Positions 24,894 to 35,501 of a stretch of DNA of 64,000 nucleotides are shown in pieces. Origin of the DNA: Paenibacillus sp. LHD-38 (GTDB taxonomy: Bacteria; Bacillota; Bacilli; Paenibacillales; Paenibacillaceae); NCBI RefSeq assembly GCF_031157315.1, contig NZ_JAVIFU010000020.1:1-64000 (forward strand), read 5' to 3'. Positions within the stretch are counted from its first letter, which is position 1, and every line of letters begins with the position of its first letter. The translations under genes and the position numbers were made by a program. Under the pieces are notes generated by a model. It ran no database searches. It saw only the letters and a program-made list of their open reading frames with translations, and was not told the origin of the DNA.

Positions 24894-26969
24894 CTACAGC
24901 CAGGGCTTCAGCCCTTCCCATTTCACGGACCAGCTTCCATCCTGCGGGAAGCCCGGATTATGATCAGCCGAATTAGCCGCTGATTCTCCCGCTTCGTTAT
25001 CCTTCCAGCCAGCAGCCATCATGGCAACCGCGGCCAGCAGCCCGCCGTTGCCCGGCAGATAAGCGGATAAGCCGGGGCGCTGATAATTATGTCCGTTGGT
25101 TAGGTACGTATTTTTGGCAGCATCCATCAACAGGAAATCCACCGCGAGATCCGGTTCTCCGAGTCTAGCGGCCGTCATGGCACACATCGGAAAATCCCAG
25201 CCCCATGCTGATTCCCAAATCCATACTTCCTTCACCTTCAGCAATGTGTTCAGCATGACCTTGCGGTCGATTAGCGTGCCCGGCAAAATGCCGAGTGCCC
25301 CCAGCATGGACGGATGATCGCGATTTTTCGTCAGAAATGTTTCCGGGCACAGCTCATGGGCTAGATATACGCCCTCCGCCTGCGGAGGCTCGGCTAACGA
25401 ACCGGCAACCTCTGCCCAAAGCGGGTTCACGGGCTGCTGCATGCGTTCCGCCCAGTGAATCGCAATTTCCAAGCCGTATTTCCAGTATTCCAGCTCGTAA
25501 GGCGGATTTTTGCTGTCTTGCATCGAATGGCATTCCTGCGCCGGAATTAGTGGCGGGCCCAGATCATAAACTCGCTTTTCTTCATTCCAGTGGGCGAATG
25601 AAACCATGAAATCAGCCGATTCGAACACGATGCTGCTGAACCTCTCCAGCGTAGCGCTCGACGGGTCCGCCTGATAGCAAAGCTCGGCGAGCGTCATCGG
25701 ATGCGGCTGCTGCCAGATGAGCCCGTTTGCAACCGGGGATGGGCAAGGCTTGCCGTCGAAGCCAACCATTTTGGGCCAACGCGCCCCTTCATAACCTTGA
25801 GACAGCGCCAATTCGCGCGCCACCGGTAAGATTCGCTCATACCAATCCATGCTGTTCAGCAAATAATTCTCTCTGCCCCACAATGGAAAATGAGCCGCAT
25901 GCCACCAATGCATCTCCAGATGCGACTTGCCGAACCAGCTGTTGTACATCAAGCCGGTTTCTTGCGGCGGCAGCGAGCCGCCGCTGTGCAGCGCAAGCAA
26001 GAACTGCGACAATACGACGCGCCTCTCCAGCTCATAGGCTCTTGGATCGGCGCTTCCGGAGAAATCAATCGCCGCTCCGCTCATCCAGAACGACTCCCAG
26101 TGACGCGCGCTTGCGGCATGGATAGCGTCAACCTCTGCCGTCTGCGGCGATTCTTGCGCGAAACCGATTGCGAATGCCAGCGAATCGGTACCGGCATCCG
26201 GCAGCAGCGTAAACTCGTGCACGCCGGTCCGCTCCAGTCTCCCTGCACTCCAGGACCAGCTGACCTCATAGCGGTCCTCGTCCATGCTTCTTACGATATT
26301 CGCCTTATTCACGCCTGACTCGCCCAGCTCCGAAAGATGCCTGTCGTCATTGCCCAGATCCGGGAATACGGCTTTGGCCCATGTGGTAGAAGTCATATCC
26401 GGCGCAGGAAAACGAAGGAATACCTGCAGCCTTCCCTGCTGAATTAATGGCGAAACGACATTGACCCCGATCACGTCAATCGTCGGATGGCAGGCCGTCG
26501 TGACATGAACCGGTACACCGCACACGGCAAATTCACTTGTCAAAATGCCTGACCATAGATTCATTTTTTGGCTGATTTCCGTTATATCCGCGGCTTGTGC
26601 TTCTTCACCCGATTCACATAAGAATCGAAAAGAAATGCGGCCAAGCTGCAGGCGATGCGGGTTCTGACGAAGCCAGTGGTAAGCCTCTGCCTTGTCTCCC
26701 GGCTTCATTGCATACCCGACCGTTCTTCCATACGTATCGTAGCTCTGGTACGCGGCATCACGCTCGGTGAACCGCTCCGGGCTGCCTGTAAAATGCCATC
26801 CCCAATTGGACTGCGTGCCCAGCGGCACCTCATATTGATTCGGAAAAGTCTGCAGGCCGGTAATGTCGGCGCTGAAGGCAAACTCCCCATTGCCTACGGA
26901 AAACGGGGACACGGGGTCCCATTTATTCAACTCCGGTTGATGGCGTTCCACGATCTGTCGTCTGTCCAT
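24894..26969 (-). CDS. large six-hairpin-type glycosidase, family not assigned
   Basis: A 691-residue protein of the beta-sandwich plus (alpha/alpha)6-barrel kind seen in GH65/GH95-like enzymes. PFSVGNGEFAFSADITGLQTF near the N-terminus recalls the opening of those families, and GLMYNSWFGKSHLEMHWWHA at about 345 recalls their barrel entry. WIWESAWGWDFPMCAMTAARLG closes the barrel. Acidic residues in FGKSHLEMHWWH and WESAWGWD are catalytic candidates. No signal peptide is present. It lies between the PL22 and AraC genes of the pectin operon, 36 and 45 bases from them, with an AGGAGG ribosome site. I could not place it in a CAZy family; substrate unknown. Confidence 0.75.
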   Translation of the reverse strand: MDRRQIVERHQPELNKWDPVSPFSVGNGEFAFSADITGLQTFPNQYEVPLGTQSNWGWHFTGSPERFTERDAAYQSYDTYGRTVGYAMKPGDKAEAYHWLRQNPHRLQLGRISFRFLCESGEEAQAADITEISQKMNLWSGILTSEFAVCGVPVHVTTACHPTIDVIGVNVVSPLIQQGRLQVFLRFPAPDMTSTTWAKAVFPDLGNDDRHLSELGESGVNKANIVRSMDEDRYEVSWSWSAGRLERTGVHEFTLLPDAGTDSLAFAIGFAQESPQTAEVDAIHAASARHWESFWMSGAAIDFSGSADPRAYELERRVVLSQFLLALHSGGSLPPQETGLMYNSWFGKSHLEMHWWHAAHFPLWGRENYLLNSMDWYERILPVARELALSQGYEGARWPKMVGFDGKPCPSPVANGLIWQQPHPMTLAELCYQADPSSATLERFSSIVFESADFMVSFAHWNEEKRVYDLGPPLIPAQECHSMQDSKNPPYELEYWKYGLEIAIHWAERMQQPVNPLWAEVAGSLAEPPQAEGVYLAHELCPETFLTKNRDHPSMLGALGILPGTLIDRKVMLNTLLKVKEVWIWESAWGWDFPMCAMTAARLGEPDLAVDFLLMDAAKNTYLTNGHNYQRPGLSAYLPGNGGLLAAVAMMAAGWKDNEAGESAANSADHNPGFPQDGSWSVKWEGLKPWL

Positions 26970-27014
26970 TGGCTCCTCCTATTTGCTGGAACCCAGAGGC
27001 CGCCCAACCCATCA

Positions 27015-29293
27015 TTATTCGAACGGAAAATCCATCCGAGTTCTCATCATATCCCGGAACTTGCCCGGGGTAATATCTTTGTATTTACGGAAGCTGCGAA
27101 TAAAGCTGTTCTCATGTTGATAGCCGACCATCAGACCGATATCCGAAATGCGGTCATCCGTCTTCAGCAGCAGCTCACTCGCCCGCTCGATACGAAGACG
27201 GGTCAAATAGTTATAGATTGTCTCGCCCGTTTCTTGTTTGAACAGCTGGCTGGCAAGACTGCTGCTAATGCCAATCGCTTCCGCGATTTCCGGTATGCCG
27301 ATCGGCTCGTTAAGATTCTGCTTCAAGTAGTCGATCATCCGTTGGCACATAATAAAATCCTTGCTCTCGGCCAATCGGCGGAATCGCTGCGCCAGCAGGG
27401 TAACCCGGCTCTCCAGTTCACCTTTGATATCCTCCAGACGGAGGGTATCGAACCGGACATGGGTTTGACAATAGGAGCCGTCGGCGGCTGGCCGGATTTG
27501 CTCGATCCTCTCGATGGCCGACTGCAGGAATGATACGGCCTCCGATGGGTACCCATATTGAGTGCGGATATTATCGGTCATTCGACCGACTGCTTCCAGA
27601 GAGCCCGGCTCATCGCCTATTTCTATAGCGCCGATCAATTCATCCAGCGCGCTTTCATGCTGCAGCGGTTCGTTCACTTCATGCCCGGACACCTCTTGGA
27701 ACGTGATTACCTGTCCATAACCTTGGTACAACCGGTATGTAAGCGCATTCTCCGCTTCCAGCATCACTTGCTTCAATCTTGTAATATCCGTCTGCGTGTT
27801 GCTGACCCCCGCCGATACGCTGAATTTCAATAAACGCGACACTACCTCTAGCGATTCCGCCAGTTTGCTCTCGCAGCGCAGCCCTTCTACACGCGGCTGC
27901 AGCAAGATTGCTGTCTTATCCGTTCCGAAATCGGCGCATACAATTCGCCACTGCGGCTCGAACAGTTCGGCCACAATATTGGCCAAAGCGAACTTTAACA
28001 GCGAATGATCGCCGCCGGTGAAGGTACGGGACCATTCCTCGTAACGGTCGATCGACAGAACGGCCACTGTCACCGGCGCCGCCGTCCATTCTCCGAAATA
28101 ACGGTTCCACTTCTCTTCGATATCCCGCTTCCCGCTGAGATTGCCGGAATAAATATCAGTAAGCAGCTTCGAGGCTGCCTCCGACATCGACTCCCGGACA
28201 AGCTGTGCCAGATGCGCGTGATTAGTAAGCAATTCACCGGCAAGCTTCTCCAGATCCATGCCCTCCGGACCGCTCGTCTTGCGGTCATACCTGCTGAAGA
28301 GCTGCTTCAGCCTGCGCACGGGTCGGAAAGCCGCCGCATTAATATAGAAAATCGTCGCCCCGCCAAGCCCTAGAGCCGCAATAGATACCAGAAGAACCAC
28401 CTTCGCCACCCGCTTGGACTTGGCCAGCAGGCTGTCCTGCTCAACGATCGACACATAGCTCCATCCCGTTACAGGCGATTTGAGCTGATTAATGAGCAAT
28501 TGGCGATTCTGGATTGTGATATCCCCGCCATCGTCCTCTCTCAGCGTCTCAATCGCGCGGTCTACCGACTCTTGATCGAACGCATAGTTCGAAACAGAGT
28601 AGAGCAGTTCGTCATGCTCGTCGAGAAATATCGCATCCGGTTCAAATTGTTCATGATTGGCGGATTCAGCTTAGCGAATAATTCCTCGTTTTTAAGATTG
28701 ATGGCGACGATTCCTTTGAACTCCCCTTGAATCATGATCTTACGGAACAGCGTAACGCTAGAGCCTTTGGCTCCTGCCCCTTTAGGCACCATCCGTTTCT
28801 TAATGAGCGTCGTCCTCTCCCCGAATTCAGAAACTACGCCGGTCCAGTCTGAATCGTCGAATGTCAGCCTATTGGAGCTGAAGCCCTGCGGAATCGCCAG
28901 GAAGCTCTCCCGGTTAAGATCATAGACATAAATGCTTTTGATATACTTGGAATTGCTGATTAATGTCGATAGAAACTGGTAGGCCTCCGTAATATTCATA
29001 TAAGAGCCCTGTACTTTGCTGGTCAAAAACTTGTAGACATTATCGCTCAAAGCGACTTGAATCGCGACCTTGTCGCTCTCGCTGACCAACTCGTCGATCA
29101 CGTTCATATCGAGCTTCAGCATCTGACGCTGCAATTCGCTGAGCTCTTCTTGCATCACCGACTTCGACGTGTTGTACGAGGTCAGACTTACAGCCAGAAT
29201 AATGAGAAAGACGGAAACGGTCAAAATCAGCACGAGCCTAACTTGGGTATGTGCCAGATTATATTTCAACCATTTCTTGATAGACTGTGTCAC
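27015..29293 (-). pseudogene. YesS-like AraC regulator with membrane sensor, frameshifted
   Basis: Two frames together give the usual ~760-residue YesS/YtdP-type regulator. The first (GTG 29291-29293, AAGGTGG upstream) has a membrane helix, an extracytoplasmic sensor and the start of its second half, then shifts near 28650 and runs to a stop at 28562. The second frame picks up at once (EQFEPDAIFLDEHDELLYS), continues through the second membrane helix, a cytoplasmic region and the C-terminal double helix-turn-helix (IPEIAEAIGISSSLASQLF, ISDIGLMVGYQHENSFIR) to 27015. Such proteins sense pectin oligosaccharides and control rhamnogalacturonan genes in B. subtilis. One base restores the frame, so it may be a recent mutation or a sequence error. 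A TATAAT -10 lies at 29326-29331. Confidence 0.85.
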
Positions 29294-29391
29294 GGTAAAT
29301 CCCACCTTATGCCGAGGATCCTTCTATTATAACGTGATCCTGCCCTCGCAACATACTCAGCCCGATCTTCTTACCCACACTCCAGACCCGC

Positions 29392-31587
29392 TCAAGGCTT
29401 CTCTATCAACCATTCTTTCATTCGCTGCGTTTCAATGCCGGCTAGCAGTACGATGCCGATGCCATGCGTATCATTCAAATTCCAGCCTAAATCATGCTTA
29501 TAGTAAGCATGGGAGTATGACCAGCTGGAGCCCTTGCATACGCCGTAGAGATTTCCTCTTTTGTCGACGGCCCGCTCGCATAATCCCTGCCACCCGGCCA
29601 GCGCCGCCTTAATGTACGGCTCTGGATTCTCGAGCCAGCTATGGCGAATCCCAAGCGCAAAACCGTAGATGAACATCGAGGTGCACGAGGATTCCTCATA
29701 CGACTCCGCATCGACCAATACTTGATGCCACAGGCCATGCTTACCCTGCAGCCTGCGGTATCCTTCGGCCAGTTCACGGTAGAAAGCGAGAATGGACGGA
29801 TAGCTCTCATGCGTCCTAGGCAATACTTCGAGCAATACGGCCAGCGAGAAAAACACCCAGCCGTTGCCCCTGCCCCAGACCGTTCCGGAAGGCTTGCTAT
29901 TGCGAACATCATACACATGAGACATGACCTGCCGATCCGCCATGTACAAATACTTCTTATAAAGCAGAAGCTGCCTGGCGGCTTCATCCCTATAGCCCGG
30001 ATCGCCGGTAAGCTCAGCATACCTGCACAGGAAAGGAACGCTCATGTACATATCGTCGCACCACATCGTGTTATGCATGCTTGGCGAGACACCGACCTTG
30101 CGGTAAAGCGCGCCGTCCTCCATGCGGTCCTGAACGTTCATAATATAATGGGCAATGTCATCCGCCACCGCACGCGAGCCTTTAAGCGGACGGAACCGTT
30201 CAGCCAAAATCGCCAACGCTCCGAAGGAACCGCAATCATCCAGGCTGTCGATATGCGACAGCTGATTATTCAAGCCTGCTGCTCCGAAACGCTCGCGGTC
30301 CCACAGCGAGTATGCATAAGTCGATGTCGCGAACTCGACATGGCCCGCAACGTAAACCGCCAGCTCTTCGCGCTGCAGCAGCCCGCCCGTACCGAGCAGC
30401 CCGGACAGCGTGACGCCAAGCGGATAATTCCAACGGCCGTACAGCTCGTTTTCGAGAAATGGACGCACATTTGCTCCCGGCTGGTCCGTCGTCCAGAAGA
30501 CGTTCATGCGGAGGTCCGCTGCCACCTTGTCGAGTGCCAGATAATCAGCCGGATTAATATTCGCTTCCGGCGAGAGCGGACCCAGCAGCAGCCATTGACC
30601 TTTATAGCCATGCATGCGGCGTCCGAGAACCAGTTCAACGCCAGGCGCTGCAATGTCCCCAATCTGAAAGCCCCATCCTTGCCCATCGCAGCGGCACTGG
30701 GCGATGAGGTCGCTGATCCCCGGGTTTGCGTCAAGCTCGAAAGAGAAGTCTCCGGATTCTTGAACCGCGTACACTTCTTTTCCCTGCCATAATAACCGTA
30801 ATGGACCATAGGCGGTTCCCGCGATCGTGACTTGCTGCTTTGAGGCGGTACGGTTGGCGATCGTCGTCCATGCATACGCCGAATACCCAGGCTGCATGCC
30901 ATATAGAAGATCCAAACGCCCTTTCCCCTCTTCACGCACAGGCAGCCATTCCGCTCCGGTGGCTGCCTCCGCCTGATTCGCGCCCGGGATGCGATTCAGC
31001 GGCTCGGCCGACGGCGCCGTATAGATCCAGCCCTCCTCCCCTTCCCGCTCATCGGAAGGCGCCAGAAAGTGAAAAGGCTTATTTTTGCGGCTGCCAGTTC
31101 CGAAGGCTGCACCGCAGTTCCCTTCCCGGCCCTTCCCCAGCTCCAGAACAAAGTGATTCCAACCCCGTATCAGATTCACCTTCAGCTTGATCGGCAGCGC
31201 GGTTGCTCCTTGCGCCGCCTCGGAAATTTCCTCTTCCGGGGAAGATCCGAAGCGCTGATCCCCATTATGGTACAGCCTCACTGGCCCGAAGCAGCGAAGA
31301 TGGAAGATGAACTCCTGCGGCTGCTCGATCCAAAGCTTTGCCCAGGCGTAAACCCGCTGGCCCTCTTCCATATCCTTGAACATGCTTTGCAGCGGAAATT
31401 CATATAAATGATCCGCTCCTTTGCGAATCGCGCTGGTCCGCGTCACCCGATACACCGGCTCATGCGGCGGATTGTCGCCGACATACCGCTGAGCGATGAC
31501 CTTTAGCACATGGGGAATGCTGCCGCCCTCCGTCTGCGAGGCTATGCTCTCCATCGAATCGAAGTAACGGTTTAAATTCACTGCCAT
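29392..31587 (-). CDS. large GH88/GH105-type hydrolase with N-terminal beta-domain
   Basis: A 731-residue protein. Residues 1 to about 340 form beta-rich domains (QRVYAWAKLWIEQP, IRGWNHFVLELGKG). The C-terminal 380 residues are an (alpha/alpha)6 barrel of the unsaturated glucuronyl/rhamnogalacturonyl hydrolase kind, with the acid in NTMWCDDMYMSVPFLCRY (DD about residue 525) and WGRGNGWVFFSLAVLLEVLP, YEESSCTSMFIYG. It would remove 4,5-unsaturated uronic acids from lyase products. No signal peptide. Its start shares one base (TAATG) with the stop of the upstream oxidoreductase gene, so translation is coupled. The extra N-terminal domains are not found in YteR and may bind substrate. Confidence 0.85.
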   Translation of the reverse strand: MAVNLNRYFDSMESIASQTEGGSIPHVLKVIAQRYVGDNPPHEPVYRVTRTSAIRKGADHLYEFPLQSMFKDMEEGQRVYAWAKLWIEQPQEFIFHLRCFGPVRLYHNGDQRFGSSPEEEISEAAQGATALPIKLKVNLIRGWNHFVLELGKGREGNCGAAFGTGSRKNKPFHFLAPSDEREGEEGWIYTAPSAEPLNRIPGANQAEAATGAEWLPVREEGKGRLDLLYGMQPGYSAYAWTTIANRTASKQQVTIAGTAYGPLRLLWQGKEVYAVQESGDFSFELDANPGISDLIAQCRCDGQGWGFQIGDIAAPGVELVLGRRMHGYKGQWLLLGPLSPEANINPADYLALDKVAADLRMNVFWTTDQPGANVRPFLENELYGRWNYPLGVTLSGLLGTGGLLQREELAVYVAGHVEFATSTYAYSLWDRERFGAAGLNNQLSHIDSLDDCGSFGALAILAERFRPLKGSRAVADDIAHYIMNVQDRMEDGALYRKVGVSPSMHNTMWCDDMYMSVPFLCRYAELTGDPGYRDEAARQLLLYKKYLYMADRQVMSHVYDVRNSKPSGTVWGRGNGWVFFSLAVLLEVLPRTHESYPSILAFYRELAEGYRRLQGKHGLWHQVLVDAESYEESSCTSMFIYGFALGIRHSWLENPEPYIKAALAGWQGLCERAVDKRGNLYGVCKGSSWSYSHAYYKHDLGWNLNDTHGIGIVLLAGIETQRMKEWLIEKP

Positions 31588-32945
31588 TACACTCCTCCTC
31601 CCTGGCCGCTTAGGCTCTCTTGACGTTCCTGCGATCCACTGCCAGAGTTGCCGGTACCGCTTTCCATTACCTCCTCGATCGTAACCAGGCGATGCTCCTT
31701 CACCGAACGCCAGACCGCTTCGCCCGTCGCCACCGAATAAGCGCCGTCAACCGCGCCCGACAAGATACGGAACGGCCGTCTGCGGTCCTCGCCCATGAAT
31801 AGGTCTTCCAGCAGCAGCGGATCGCCCCCGCCATGTCCGCCTTCCCGGTGCACGACATGTATCGTTTCCTTCGAGCCGAACAATGGAAAGTAGTCGATCG
31901 TTTGGACAGGCGTAGGGAAAGGTGTTCTGCCAGGCATATGATATTCCACCGTCTCGAGCCTCCCTTTCGTCCCGTTAATGGCCAACCTATAGCCTTCATA
32001 AGGCAGCGAGAAGTTAACGGAATAACTGAGCAGCGCACCGCCGCTGTATTTCACGGTCGCGGTATACGTATCTTCAATTTCAATTTCCGAATCGAAGATG
32101 CAGCGGTCCGGACGGTAATCCGAATAGGGAAACGCCGAAGGCTTTCCTGCTTCGAGAGACCCAAGATGATCATCCGGCACTTTAAGATTCCGGCTGCGGG
32201 CATTCCACCGCGAGTAATATGAGCAATCCTCGGTATGTGCACAGGTGCTGCAAAACCGCCCGTCCTCCTTCTTCGGATTCGCCTCGCCCTCGGCGCCATA
32301 ATAATTCAAAGCGCCAAATGCGAATACTTCTACCGGCCTTTGATCAATCCACCAATTGACCAAATCGAAATGATGCGTGCTCTTGTGCACGGACAAACCG
32401 CCCGACAACTCGCGGTCCCGGTTCCACCTTTTGAAGTAGCTGGAGCCGTGATACGTATCCAAGTACCAATTCAAGTCAATCGACGTTATTCTGCCAAGCT
32501 TCCCATCCTGCATAATCTCCTTGATCTTCGTATGAATCGGGGCATAACGGTAGTTGAATGTCACAATGACAGAGCCCTTGCTCGCTTTCTCCGCTTCGAT
32601 AACGCGCTTGCTGTCCGCCCCGGTCGTCACCATCGGTTTCTCCGTAATGGCGTCTAGATCACGCTCAAGTGCGGCAATCAAGTACTGCGCATGCGTGTCG
32701 TCGCGGCCTGCGACGATAATTACGTCAGGCTTCGTCTCATCCACCATACGATCAAACTCGTTCTCGCCGTAGGTTCTTATGCCGGCATGCTCCGGGTATC
32801 TCGAACGGTACAGCTCAAAGCGCATCGGATCGCGGTCGAGCAGGCCGACAAGCTCGCAGCTACCGGCGAAAGTAGTCAGGATAGGCTTGGCGAACATGCC
32901 CAGCGCACGTCCGCTCACTCCGCAAATGGCGTATCGTTTTCTCAT
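31587..32945 (-). CDS. Gfo/Idh/MocA-family oxidoreductase
   Basis: A 452-residue NAD(P)-binding protein. The Rossmann start RYAICGVSGRALGMFA, the ITEKP motif and GGLSVHKSTHHFDLVNWW with the active-site His are present. An insertion with CSTCAHTEDC may bind a metal. The family oxidises or reduces sugars, often at C3, or isomerises by oxidation and reduction. ATG 32943-32945 is chosen for AAAGGA 9 bases upstream. It lies between the solute-binding protein gene (52-base gap) and the GH105-type gene (1-base overlap). The Gly/Ser-rich C-terminal tail is unusual. The substrate is unknown; a pectin-derived sugar is likely by context. Confidence 0.85.
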   Translation of the reverse strand: MRKRYAICGVSGRALGMFAKPILTTFAGSCELVGLLDRDPMRFELYRSRYPEHAGIRTYGENEFDRMVDETKPDVIIVAGRDDTHAQYLIAALERDLDAITEKPMVTTGADSKRVIEAEKASKGSVIVTFNYRYAPIHTKIKEIMQDGKLGRITSIDLNWYLDTYHGSSYFKRWNRDRELSGGLSVHKSTHHFDLVNWWIDQRPVEVFAFGALNYYGAEGEANPKKEDGRFCSTCAHTEDCSYYSRWNARSRNLKVPDDHLGSLEAGKPSAFPYSDYRPDRCIFDSEIEIEDTYTATVKYSGGALLSYSVNFSLPYEGYRLAINGTKGRLETVEYHMPGRTPFPTPVQTIDYFPLFGSKETIHVVHREGGHGGGDPLLLEDLFMGEDRRRPFRILSGAVDGAYSVATGEAVWRSVKEHRLVTIEEVMESGTGNSGSGSQERQESLSGQGGGV

Positions 32946-32997
32946 CTGATCCAATCCTTTCTTGCATTTACGCGATCATGAAGACTGCCGCAGATGC

Positions 32998-34542
32998 TTA
33001 TTTCTTCACTTTCGCATACCATTCTTGAACACGCTTGGTGACGGCCTCGCCTCCAGCTTTATTCCAACGGTCCACGAACTCGTCAAATTTCTCTAACGGC
33101 CATTCGCCAATGACGATCTTCGTCAGATATTCTTGGAAAAGCTTATGCGATTGAATATCCGGGAAGCCTTCGTACACCGTATTCGGCAATCCGTCGCCGG
33201 CGATTCGACGCGCATCGGATGTGCTGACCGCGAAAACATCCTGAACCATCTTCTGCATGTCTTCCGGGATCGTCTCCTTGATCCGTACATCCATGTCTTC
33301 CTTGGTTGTCAGATTGCGCATCCCAAGCGCGATCGGGCGGCTGTCCTCCGGAGGCAATATGACCTTCTTGCCGTTTACGACTTCATGCTGCTGCCCCTCG
33401 ATGCCAAAGCGAATGAATTCATCGTTGCTTTGGTCATAGAAGAAATCGAGCAGCTTAAGCGAATATTCAGCTTTATCCTTTGCGACAGTCGGAATCATCC
33501 ACTCTGGCTCGCCCATGCTTTTCTGCGTAACAAAACCTTCAAAACCTTCAGCCTTAGGTACCGGCATTCCGACTACGTAAGCATCCGGCGCTCCTTTGAG
33601 CATCGCGGTATAGCGGTCGCGAAGGTTAGCCGGAAGGTGATACCAGCTGCCGACCAAGTTATTGTTGATTTTGGCCTGCCAAACATCGCCTTTGTTCAGG
33701 AACGTCTCATTGTCTAACAGCTTTTCTTCGTATAGCTCGCGAATATAGGCGATAGCGGCCTTCATATTTTTCGAAACGCCTGCGTATTGAATCTCTCCTT
33801 CATAGATATCCCATTCCGGTACGCCTTCCCACATCGCGACACCATACATGCCGAACAGGTGGTCCATCCACTTTCCAAACTCGCGTCCAGAGGTAGGCAG
33901 CTCATCCGCTTTGCCATTGCCGTTCGGGTCCTTGTCCCGGAATGCCCGCAGCACCTCTTTATATTCCTCTGTTGTTTTCGGAATAGACAATCCTACTTTG
34001 TCGAGCCAGTCCTGACGGATCATCGGCGCCCGCTCGGGTACGAGAAACACCTTTGGCACGTAGTAGATATGGCCGTCCGGGGAAGCTGATCTTACGATAT
34101 CCCATGCTTCTTCCGGAATGTTCTTCCAAACATTAGGCGCGTACTTTGGCAGCAATTCATCGAGCGCCAAAGCGCCGCCTTGCTTGATTAACGTCTGCTC
34201 GATGCCCCCAATCGGACGGAGAATGTCCGGCAGGTCATCGGAAGCTATCATCAAATTCAGAAATTCCGTCGGCTCCGAACCTGGTGCCGTCGTCACCAGT
34301 TCGTATACGACCCCCGTCTTCTCCTCCACATATTTCACATGCTCATTATCTTTGTCTGGAATGGTTCCTACGCCCATATGGCTTTTGAATACTTTCACCG
34401 TAACGGGCTTGTTCTTCTCCGCGTCATTCACCGAAGCCGTTTGTTTCTCTCCATTGTTGGAGCAGCCGGTGAGGATCGAAACGACCAGCAGCGATACCAA
34501 AGCGGATACTTTGACCGATTTTCCAAATACATGTTTCATCAT
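32998..34542 (-). CDS. sugar-binding lipoprotein of an ABC importer (LplA type)
   Basis: A 514-residue solute-binding protein. MKHVFGKSVKVSALVSLLV is followed by a lipobox ending LTGC with the lipid-carrying Cys at 27. The mature part has the two-lobed carbohydrate-binding fold of the LplA/YtcQ kind (EWMIPTVAKDKAEYSLKLLDF, IPEDMQKMVQDVF). It is anchored outside the membrane and delivers oligosaccharides to the two permeases encoded just upstream. The start is ATG 34540-34542 with AAGGGGG 9 bases before it; the longer frame adds residues that would hide the signal peptide. Proteins of this type use the shared ATPase MsmX, and none is encoded here. Confidence 0.9.
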   Translation of the reverse strand: MMKHVFGKSVKVSALVSLLVVSILTGCSNNGEKQTASVNDAEKNKPVTVKVFKSHMGVGTIPDKDNEHVKYVEEKTGVVYELVTTAPGSEPTEFLNLMIASDDLPDILRPIGGIEQTLIKQGGALALDELLPKYAPNVWKNIPEEAWDIVRSASPDGHIYYVPKVFLVPERAPMIRQDWLDKVGLSIPKTTEEYKEVLRAFRDKDPNGNGKADELPTSGREFGKWMDHLFGMYGVAMWEGVPEWDIYEGEIQYAGVSKNMKAAIAYIRELYEEKLLDNETFLNKGDVWQAKINNNLVGSWYHLPANLRDRYTAMLKGAPDAYVVGMPVPKAEGFEGFVTQKSMGEPEWMIPTVAKDKAEYSLKLLDFFYDQSNDEFIRFGIEGQQHEVVNGKKVILPPEDSRPIALGMRNLTTKEDMDVRIKETIPEDMQKMVQDVFAVSTSDARRIAGDGLPNTVYEGFPDIQSHKLFQEYLTKIVIGEWPLEKFDEFVDRWNKAGGEAVTKRVQEWYAKVKK

Positions 34543-34631
34543 GTGTTCAGTCCCCCTTTTAAGTGTATTAATGCTATATATCAAGCCGGCGATCCGGCCT
34601 CATACCGCTTTTTCTTCCGCCTTAAGACCCG

Positions 34632-35501
34632 TTATTCTTTCAAGGAGCCCAGCATCGAGCCTTTCACGAAATATTTTTGCAAATAAGGATATACGAGAAC
34701 GATCGGGATCGTAGCGAATAAAATTGTGGCCGCTTTCAACGTTGTCGTATTGAAATCGTAGTCGCCAAGAACCAGATTGACTGCGGCAAGCTCCTCCGGC
34801 GAGGTTAAATAAGCACGAAGCTTTGTTTGCAGCGGCCATTTCTCCGGATCGCGGATGAACAGCACCGCCCGCTGAAAGGTATTCCAATAACCTACCGCAT
34901 AAAACAGGCTTACGGTGGCCATAACCGGCTTTGAGAGCGGCAAATAAATTCGGAATAAGATGCCTGCCTCATTGCAGCCGTCGATCCTTGCAGAATCATC
35001 AAGCTCTTTCGGAATACCCATAAAGAAGGTACGGATAATGATCATGTTGAACGTACCGATCACCCCCGGCAAAATGAGTGACCATAGCGAGTTCATCAGG
35101 CCAAGCTCACGCACCGTCAGAAAGAACGGGATCATCGGCGCATTGAAGATCATGGTAATGATAATACCGAGCATGATCTGCTTGCGGATGAGAAATTGCT
35201 TATGCGATAACGGATAAGCCGTCAGCACCGTGAACAGCATGCTCAGAAATGTTCCGGCCACCGTTATATAAACGGTGATACCGAATGACCTCCACAGTCC
35301 CGTATTCTGCAAAATGTGCGACCAGGATGCCGTCGTGAATTCAACCGGGAACAGGAACACCTGCTTGGAATCCGCCGCGATCGGCGAGCTGAAGGAGACG
35401 GCCAGCAGCTGAAGGAGCGGAAGCAGCATTGTGGCAGCTGCTGCGATTAGAAACGCGTAATTGAAAAACTGGAATAGTTGATCTCCTGTAGTCCTTCTCA
35501 T
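34632..35501 (-). CDS. ABC sugar permease (LplC/YtcP type)
   Basis: A 289-residue membrane protein with six helices. The EAA loop (LDDSARIDGCNEAGILFRIYLPLSKPVM, with the conserved Gly) couples to the ATPase. Start ATG 35499-35501 overlaps the stop of the preceding permease gene by one base (TGATG), with AGGGG 8 bases upstream. With the other permease and the lipoprotein it forms an importer for rhamnogalacturonan or galacturonan oligosaccharides, as LplABC/YtcQP-type systems do in bacilli. The 89 bases to the lipoprotein gene show no terminator. Confidence 0.92.
   Translation of the reverse strand: MRRTTGDQLFQFFNYAFLIAAAATMLLPLLQLLAVSFSSPIAADSKQVFLFPVEFTTASWSHILQNTGLWRSFGITVYITVAGTFLSMLFTVLTAYPLSHKQFLIRKQIMLGIIITMIFNAPMIPFFLTVRELGLMNSLWSLILPGVIGTFNMIIIRTFFMGIPKELDDSARIDGCNEAGILFRIYLPLSKPVMATVSLFYAVGYWNTFQRAVLFIRDPEKWPLQTKLRAYLTSPEELAAVNLVLGDYDFNTTTLKAATILFATIPIVLVYPYLQKYFVKGSMLGSLKE

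Noticed and set aside
29641..30792. 383-codon plus-strand frame
   Set aside because: It is a shadow of the large GH105-type gene; no start signal and no recognisable domain.
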